Shown here piece by piece: positions 59,064 to 64,000 of a DNA stretch of 64,000 nt; the stretch's first letter is position 1, and the number at the start of each line of letters is the position of its first letter. Under the pieces are notes generated by a model. It saw only the letters and a list, made by a program, of their open reading frames with translations. It ran no database searches and was not told where the DNA came from. Source of the DNA: Campylorhamphus procurvoides (lineage: Eukaryota; Chordata; Aves; Passeriformes; Dendrocolaptidae); assembly GCA_013396655.1 (NCBI GenBank), contig WBMV01005160.1, positions 76,229-140,228 of the forward strand. The letters run 5' to 3'. The position numbers and the translations under genes are program-made.

Positions 59064-60874
59064 AGAAGTATTTCCAAATGTCTCACGGGCAGGCGTGCAA
59101 TGCTGAGTTCAGACATTTTACTTTATCGTAGCAATGAATCTCTCAGAAATTCTGAACATGAAATATTCAAGACCAACACTTTCAGAGTGCTGCAGGCACA
59201 ATGCACTGGCTGATGGCAGCAGGAAAACTCAATTTTGCATTATCTAAGCAACTGGTATGTAATTTATTAATCACCAGGATGCTGTGATGGCCCTGTAAAT
59301 GCAGGAGCCATCCCGAGTGGAAGCAGGAATTGTGCTGCTGAGTGTGAGGCACTGCAAGTCTGACAGCTGGAATCAATCCCAGCAAAGCACTGAGAAGGAA
59401 AAGGGCTTTTTCATTTGTAAATTTAATTTCCCCCGAAGCCAGTGGAGTTATTAGGCTGGAGGGAGTGAACTTACAGCAGATCTGATGGAGGGGGAGGATT
59501 CTCTGCTGCTCTGGGCAGAGTTTGGAGTCACTGGGGCTGTGTCAGGAATAAACTGCATTCCCAAATGTCATATCTGGATTCTGTTCTGAATAACTGGGCC
59601 CCTCCTTCATTCAGGGTGTTGTTTCCTGAGGCTCTGCTGTTGTTGCTGGCTCTGCCTGGGGGGTTCTCCATTGCAAGGATACTTTATTCTGGCACAATAT
59701 TCCCCAGCCTGGGAGATCCTGCTGGCAGGAGACTCTGCTGTGATCAGAGGAGAGTTATTCCTGTGCAGAAGCCCAGGGAATCCCTGCTTGGCTCCTGCAC
59801 TTCAGGGAACCAGTCCCTCTGTGCCACAGCTCCTGGAGCTAAAGGAGGGCGAGAAGCCACTTCACTCTCTGTTGCTGAGCTGAGCTGTCAGAGGGCATGA
59901 ACAAACACATCCAGAAACCCATCTGACAAGAGGGAAATGTCCCCTGGGAAGGAAAAAGCAGCTTTATGGGCAAAAAAAAAATAAAATAGGGTAGGACACG
60001 CAGTGCAAGGAGAGGGGCTCTCGTCACTGCCCATGTTTTCATGCTGATGCAGAAGAGACTGTGCTGGGGCAGAGCCCTGTGCTTTCCCTCACGGACAGAG
60101 GGGCTGGAAGGAGGGTTTGGGGGAGCAAAGAGAATCCTCCTTGTCATTCAGCCTGAGACAGACCAGATGTGGGAAGAGAAGGTCCAGGCTGGCTGACTGT
60201 GGTGAGTGTCAGGGAAATAAATCAATGGGGAAGGAAGTGATGGGGCCACTTATGAAATACATGTCACTCTGACCATGGCACAGGTCAGTGGGATGGGGTG
60301 GGAGAAACACAACTTCAGTGAGCCTTATAAAGCTCAAATATAAACCTTGTTATTTTATGTGTTCAAACAGCTCTGGTGAAGAGTAAATGTTTCACAGTGC
60401 ACTTTGTGTTCCCAGATGAGCTGCACCAAGTGTCCAGCAGTGCAATATCCTTCATCCTTCCCCATCCAAGCCACCTCCTGGGGCAGCTTCACTGGGACAG
60501 GCTGTTCTCCAGGGCACCACGAGCAGTCCCTGCCACCACTGCCCGCCCTGAGCAGCGAATCCTGGAGCATTGGTAAGAACTGGTCCAGGTTCTGTACAAT
60601 TCCCAGCGCTGCTGCTTCCCTCTAGTGGTGAGGAATCAGCCCGGGAAAGGGACGGGATGCAGAAGTGGGTTGTGAGAGATGGGGCTCAGCTAAATCACCC
60701 AGCAATGCCTGAGAAGGTGTGGGGTGGATGTTGGCTCCAGCATTTGGGCTGTGACCTGAAAGTAGGTCCTCAAGGGGTATTCTCCTCTTGTGTGCTTCCC
60801 TCTAAAGGCAGGGATGTGTCTGGGTTGAATTTACTGCTTGCTGTCTAAATCCTCTTCCCCTCCACCTTGTTCAG
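59064..60874. other. CNR2 5' region or intron
   Basis: No coding exon recognised. It ends at the pyrimidine-rich acceptor of the CNR2 exon. Confidence 0.4.
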
Positions 60875-60941
60875 AGCACCTGAGGAAGAGCAGAAGGAAG
60901 CAGGAAGGCTCTCAGTGAGCTCCAAGCTCCCATTAAAGACC

Positions 60942-61991
60942 ATGGATATTTGTAAGATCCCTGAAAACGCCTCCAAGTGCAGCGGGAGCACCATGGAGTG
61001 CTTCATGGTCCTCAGCACACAGGCACAGAAGATAAGTATTGCCACCCTGTGTGGCCTCTTTGGCACACTGTGTGTTTTTGAGAACTCCTTGGTGCTCTAC
61101 CTGATCTTCTCCTCGCCCGGGACCAGGAAAAAGCCTTCCTACATCTTCATCAGCAGCCTGGCCCTGGCTGACATCCTGGCCAGCCTCATCTTTGTCTGCA
61201 GTTTTGTGAACTTCCACGTGTTCAACGGGACGGGTGTCTCCAAGGAGGCGTTCCTGCTGCAGCTGGGCGGGGTGAACACCTCGTTCTCCGCCTCCCTCAG
61301 CAGCCTGCTGCTCACAGCCCTGGACCGCTACATCTCCATCGCCCGGCCCTCCGAGTACAAGCTGCTGATGACGAGGAGGAGAGCCTGGACAGCGCTGGGC
61401 GTGCTGTGGCTGAGCTGTGCCACCGTGGCCGCCCTGCCCCTGCTGGGCTGGAACTGCTGCACGCTGGACTCCAGGTGCTCCGAGCTGTTCCCCTTCGTGG
61501 ATGACACCTACCTGTCGGGCTGGGTCTGCCTCTCCCTGCTGCTGCTGGGCTGCATCGTCTGTGCCTACGCCCACGTGCTCTGCAGGGCCCGCCAGCACGT
61601 GGCCTACATGGGGCAGCACCAGGCACAGGCCGGGAGGCAGAACACCCGCATGAGGATGGACGTGATGCTGGCCAAGACCCTGGTCATGGTGCTGGCTGTC
61701 CTTGTGCTCTGCTGGTCTCCCGTCCTCGCCCTCATGATCTACAGCATCTTCTCCAGGCTGAGCGACGCCCTGCGCCAGGTGTTCGCCTTCTGCAGCACCC
61801 TCTGCCTGCTCAACTCCATGGTGAACCCCATCATCTACGCCCTGCGCAGCAAGGAGCTCAGCTCCAACCTGAGCAGGCTGCTTGCTCGCTTCGGGAGGCA
61901 GCTGGAGGGCCCTGGGGAGAGCCCCGAGGCCGAGAGCACCCACAGGTCCTCCGTGGTGGAGACCGTCTGCGAGGACACACATGTGACATAG
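60942..61991 (+). CDS. CNR2: Cannabinoid receptor 2
   Basis: Gi-coupled class A GPCR for endocannabinoids, mainly on immune cells. One intronless coding exon of 349 aa (human 360). The extracellular N-terminus carries an N-glycosylation site (ENAS). Seven hydrophobic helices follow, with the family markers RKPSYIFISSLALADILAS (TM2), CSFVNFHVF, the DRY motif (ALDRYIS), LPLLGWNCC in loop 2, CWSP in TM6 and NPIIYAL in TM7. SSVVETV near the C-terminus mirrors human SSVTETE. The start ATG has an excellent context (ACCATGG), and no ATG precedes it within the exon, which begins at 60875. CNR1 is excluded by the short N-terminus and synteny. Confidence 0.95.
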   Translation: MDICKIPENASKCSGSTMECFMVLSTQAQKISIATLCGLFGTLCVFENSLVLYLIFSSPGTRKKPSYIFISSLALADILASLIFVCSFVNFHVFNGTGVSKEAFLLQLGGVNTSFSASLSSLLLTALDRYISIARPSEYKLLMTRRRAWTALGVLWLSCATVAALPLLGWNCCTLDSRCSELFPFVDDTYLSGWVCLSLLLLGCIVCAYAHVLCRARQHVAYMGQHQAQAGRQNTRMRMDVMLAKTLVMVLAVLVLCWSPVLALMIYSIFSRLSDALRQVFAFCSTLCLLNSMVNPIIYALRSKELSSNLSRLLARFGRQLEGPGESPEAESTHRSSVVETVCEDTHVT

Positions 61992-62159
61992 GGAGGCATC
62001 TGTGGAAAACCCGTGAACTCAGGCTGGCAGAGTCAGTCTGGATCACTTTTCTGTTTCTTTTCTCTTCTGATGGAGGACCTGGGAGATGGGGATGACACAG
62101 AAACAGCTCCTGCTGATATTATCCTTCGATGCTGGGACATGAAGTGCACAGACTTTGCT

Positions 62160-62270
62160 CTCAGGCACAGGGTGGGACTCTCAGGGTGTCCTGGGCAGGG
62201 CCAGGACTTGGACTTGGATGATCCTTGTGAGTCCCTTCTAATTTAGACTGTTCTATGATTCTGTGATTCC
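62160..62270 (-). mobile_element. CR1 LINE fragment
   Basis: On the minus strand it starts GGAATCACAGAATCATAGAA, continues with a tract equivalent to AAGTCCAAGTCCTGGCCCTG and CCAGGACACCC, and reaches CACCCTGTGCCTGAGAGC. This is a CR1 3' end of the subfamily with the GGCCCTGCACAGGACACCCC block. Confidence 0.8.
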
Positions 62271-62285
62271 ATAACCTCCTGCCAG

Positions 62286-62392
62286 GGGATGTTCAGGTCA
62301 GACACCAGGAGGAATTTCTTCACTGGAAGGTTAAACATTGGAGGGGGCTGCCAAGGGAGGTGGTGAAATCCCCACCTCTGGAGGTGACCAGT
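62286..62392 (-). mobile_element. CR1 LINE fragment, internal segment
   Basis: AGACACCAGGAGGAATTTCT, TTCACTGGAAGGTTAAACAT, TGGAGGGGGCTGCCAAGGGA and GGTGGTGAAATCCCC are the antisense of a more 5' CR1 segment. It abuts the previous piece in the order expected for one deleted minus-strand element. Confidence 0.75.
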
Positions 62393-63068
62393 CCCCAGGC
62401 TGCAGAGACACCAGTGCCAGCCAGGAGACAGTGGGTAAAACCCAGTCCCAGAATAGCAGATATTTTATGACAACTCCTGCCTGTCCCCCAGTAACTCCCA
62501 GTGTGTTCTGATCACATTCTGTGGTGTCCTCCTTACCCTCCACAACACAGAGCTAACCTCAAGTAAAACCCTCCACAGACCCTCAGGTTCCCCAGAAGTC
62601 CCCAGGGATCACAGAATGTCCCCAAATCCCTTCACTGGGCACAGGCATTGCTGTGCCAGCACCATCATCAAGTGCTGAGAGCACATGAGGCAGAGGTGCA
62701 GCTATTTATACCAGACCTGGGGGTTGAGTATTTGCAGTACAGTGACAAAAGGTCCTCCTGTCCTGGCAGAGGGGACAGAGAACAACACAAGGTGATGATG
62801 AGCTCCCACTGGCAGGGAATGCCCGGCTGGATCCCAGGGGAGCAGGATGGCAGCAGCAGGAGGTGCTTGGGATCTCCGTAGGGAAGGTGCAGATGGTTCC
62901 TCTGGACTCACAGACAGTCTTGGCTAATTGTGTCTCACAGCACCTACACTGAGTGTTGATTTTGGCACCTAATTGTTCATGGAAAACTGGAATGTTCTCA
63001 CTGTGGTTTATGGACTGGGCTGTAGCTGGGGCAGAGGGGACTCTGCAGGCAGCACATTCCAGGAGAGC

Positions 63069-63210
63069 TGAGGGGACACTGAGGGGACACGGAGGGGACA
63101 CTGAGGGGACACTGAGGGGACACTGAGGGGATACTGAGGGGACACGGAGGGGACACTGAGGGGACTCTGAGGGGACTCTGAGGGAACATTGAGGGGGCAC
63201 TGAGGGCACT
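63069..63210 (+). repeat. 11-bp minisatellite (TGAGGGGACAC unit)
   Basis: About thirteen copies of an 11-bp unit (GAGGGGACACT with minor variants: ACACG, ATACT, ACTCT) run head to tail. They lie about 460 bp upstream of the FUCA1 start. Confidence 0.93.
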
Positions 63211-63374
63211 GTGTGTGCTCCGCTGGAGGAGGCTGAGGGGACACTCACCAGGCCGAGGGGCAGCTCCGATCTCCGCGCTGTGTCAGGGCAGGGTCAGGTG
63301 GGATCTCAAGGGAACCTCCTTCCCCCAGAGGGTGGTGGGCACTGCCCAGGCTCCCCAGGGTTTGGGCACAGCCC

Positions 63375-63451
63375 CGAGGCTGCCAGAGCTGCAGGAGGGT
63401 TTGGATGGTGCTCTGAGGGGCAGGGTGGGATTGTTGGGGTGTCTGTGCAGG
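63375..63451 (-). mobile_element. CR1 LINE fragment near FUCA1 promoter
   Basis: GCTGCAGGAGGGTTTGGATG, GTGCTCTGAGGGGCAGGGTG and GGATTGTTGGGGTGTCTGTG are the antisense of the CR1 block that reads CAGGACACCCCAACAATC and so on. It ends about 50 bp before the first CRE. Confidence 0.65.
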
Positions 63452-63465
63452 GCCGGGCCGGGCCT

Positions 63466-63620
63466 GTCCCCACAGGAATGTGCCGCCATCCCTCGGCGTC
63501 TGACGTCACGGCGTGCGGCGTCTGACGTCACGGGAGGGGCCGGGCCGGGCCAGTCCTCACGGAAACGCGCCGCCATCCCCTCCGCGTCTGACGTCACGGC
63601 GTGCGGCGTCTGACGTCACG
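63466..63620 (+). repeat. 88-bp-offset tandem duplication in FUCA1 promoter
   Basis: 63466-63532 and 63553-63620 share CACNGGAA, GCCGCCATCCCCTC-like and CGTCTGACGTCACGGCGTGC blocks at a constant offset of 87-88 bp. Each copy contains a nested 22-bp duplication carrying TGACGTCA. Confidence 0.85.
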
Positions 63621-63660
63621 GCGTGCGGGATGTGACGTCAGGTCGCGGCGCGTGACGTCA
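63501..63660 (+). promoter_or_regulatory. FUCA1: Array of six perfect CRE/ATF sites (TGACGTCA) upstream of FUCA1
   Basis: TGACGTCA occurs at 63501, 63523, 63589, 63611, 63633 and 63653 (first bases), all within 168 bp of the FUCA1 ATG, with spacings of 22, 66, 22, 22 and 20 bp. The context is CpG-rich with no TATA box. CREB/ATF family binding is expected from the consensus but not shown. Confidence 0.88.
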
Positions 63661-63668
63661 GTGCCGCC

Positions 63669-64000
63669 ATGGCGGCGGGCGCGCTGCTGTGCATCCTGTG
63701 CGCCCTCGGGCCCTGCCTGGCGGCCTCGCCGTTCCGGCCCGACTGGGCCAGCCTGGACGCGCGGCCGCTGCCCCGCTGGTTCGACCGCGCCAAGGTCGGC
63801 GTGTTCGTGCACTGGGGCGTGTTCTCCGTGCCCGCATGGGGCTCCGAGTGGTTCTGGTGGCACTGGCGCGGCGAGCGAGACCCCCGCTACGAGCGCTTCG
63901 TGCGCAGCCGGTTCCCGCCCGGCACCTCCTACGCGGATTTCGCCCCGCGGTTCACAGCACACGACTTCGAGCCCCGGCAGTGGGCAGAGCTCTTCCAGAG
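63669..64000 (+). CDS. FUCA1: Tissue alpha-L-fucosidase, first exon (3' partial)
   Basis: Lysosomal GH29 glycosidase that removes terminal alpha-L-fucose from glycoproteins and glycolipids. The visible 110 codons start with a hydrophobic signal peptide ([17 protein letters not shown]). They continue into the conserved GH29 N-terminal block: [19 protein letters not shown], then [14 protein letters not shown] and [18 protein letters not shown] and EWFWWHW belong to the fucose-binding region; the catalytic nucleophile lies beyond the window. The ATG has a good context (GCCGCCATGG). FUCA1 rather than FUCA2 is assigned mainly from its position next to CNR2. The reading frame is intact to base 64000 (ending ELFQ). 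Confidence 0.92.
   Translation, partial: MAAGALLCILCALGPCLAASPFRPDWASLDARPLPRWFDRAKVGVFVHWGVFSVPAWGSEWFWWHWRGERDPRYERFVRSRFPPGTSYADFAPRFTAHDFEPRQWAELFQ

Larger units (their letters stand above)
61992..63068. other. CNR2 3' flank and intergenic DNA
   Basis: No AATAAA was seen after the CNR2 stop. The stretch holds two adjacent CR1 pieces and otherwise unremarkable sequence. Confidence 0.45.

Noticed and set aside
60875..60941. EEEQKEAGR just before the CNR2 start, resembling MYOM3 EEEQKEER
   Set aside because: Lies in the 5' UTR with no ATG upstream in the exon. Coincidental charged stretch.
60933..61982. 349-codon open frame antisense to CNR2
   Set aside because: It mirrors the GC-rich CNR2 coding exon exactly. 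The His/Gln/Gly-rich product resembles no family, and the sense strand is an unmistakable GPCR.
63594..63962. Open frame antisense to FUCA1 exon 1
   Set aside because: By-product of high GC in a coding exon. It runs into the CRE array and has no family resemblance.

Overview
The window is vertebrate nuclear DNA, almost certainly from a bird. The genes are split by GT-AG introns (plus one AT-AC intron). The only interspersed repeats I recognise are 3'-end fragments of CR1-type LINEs, the typical avian family. Introns and intergenic distances are short, as on an avian microchromosome. A liver basic fatty-acid-binding protein gene (FABP10A type), which mammals lack, is present. From memory, the gene order matches human 1p36.11 in reverse (IFNLR1, IL22RA1, MYOM3, SRSF10, PNRC2, CNR2, FUCA1), the segment that lies on chicken chromosome 23. 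All identifications come from reading translations against remembered family sequences; no database search was run.

Layout. (1) 1-1488: last two coding exons of IFNLR1 (+), with 3' flank to about 2.6 kb. (2) 4566-10748: complete IL22RA1 (+), 7 coding exons, 601 aa. (3) 10.75-16.75 kb: intergenic DNA with CR1 scraps. (4) 16748-36446: MYOM3 (+), 36 coding exons that join in frame to 1429 aa, ordered as Ig-Ig-five FN3-five Ig. (5) 37887-39442: FABP10A-like gene (+), 4 exons, 126 aa, with a TATA-like box and an HNF1-like site just upstream. (6) 41.56-47.65 kb: SRSF10 (+). Exon 1 is not visible and probably falls in the 87-base run of N at 41766-41852. Its second intron is a U12-type AT-AC intron containing a GA-rich candidate autoregulatory exon. 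(7) PNRC2 (-): coding exon 53453-53875, 5' exons back to a CpG-rich promoter near 55.5 kb, and a candidate conserved-looking upstream ORF. SRSF10 and PNRC2 converge tail to tail. (8) 60942-61991: CNR2 (+), single coding exon. (9) 63669-64000: first exon of FUCA1 (+), cut by the window edge, with six perfect TGACGTCA palindromes in its promoter.

The genes do not form one pathway. IFNLR1 and IL22RA1 are neighbouring class II cytokine receptor chains (interferon-lambda, and IL-22/20/24 signalling). MYOM3 is a sarcomere M-band protein. FABP10A is a hepatic bile-acid/lipid carrier. SRSF10 is a splicing regulator, PNRC2 an mRNA-decay and nuclear-receptor coactivator protein, CNR2 a cannabinoid GPCR and FUCA1 a lysosomal fucosidase. 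The observations most worth following up are the PNRC2 upstream ORF, the SRSF10 minor-intron architecture and the duplicated CRE array at FUCA1.
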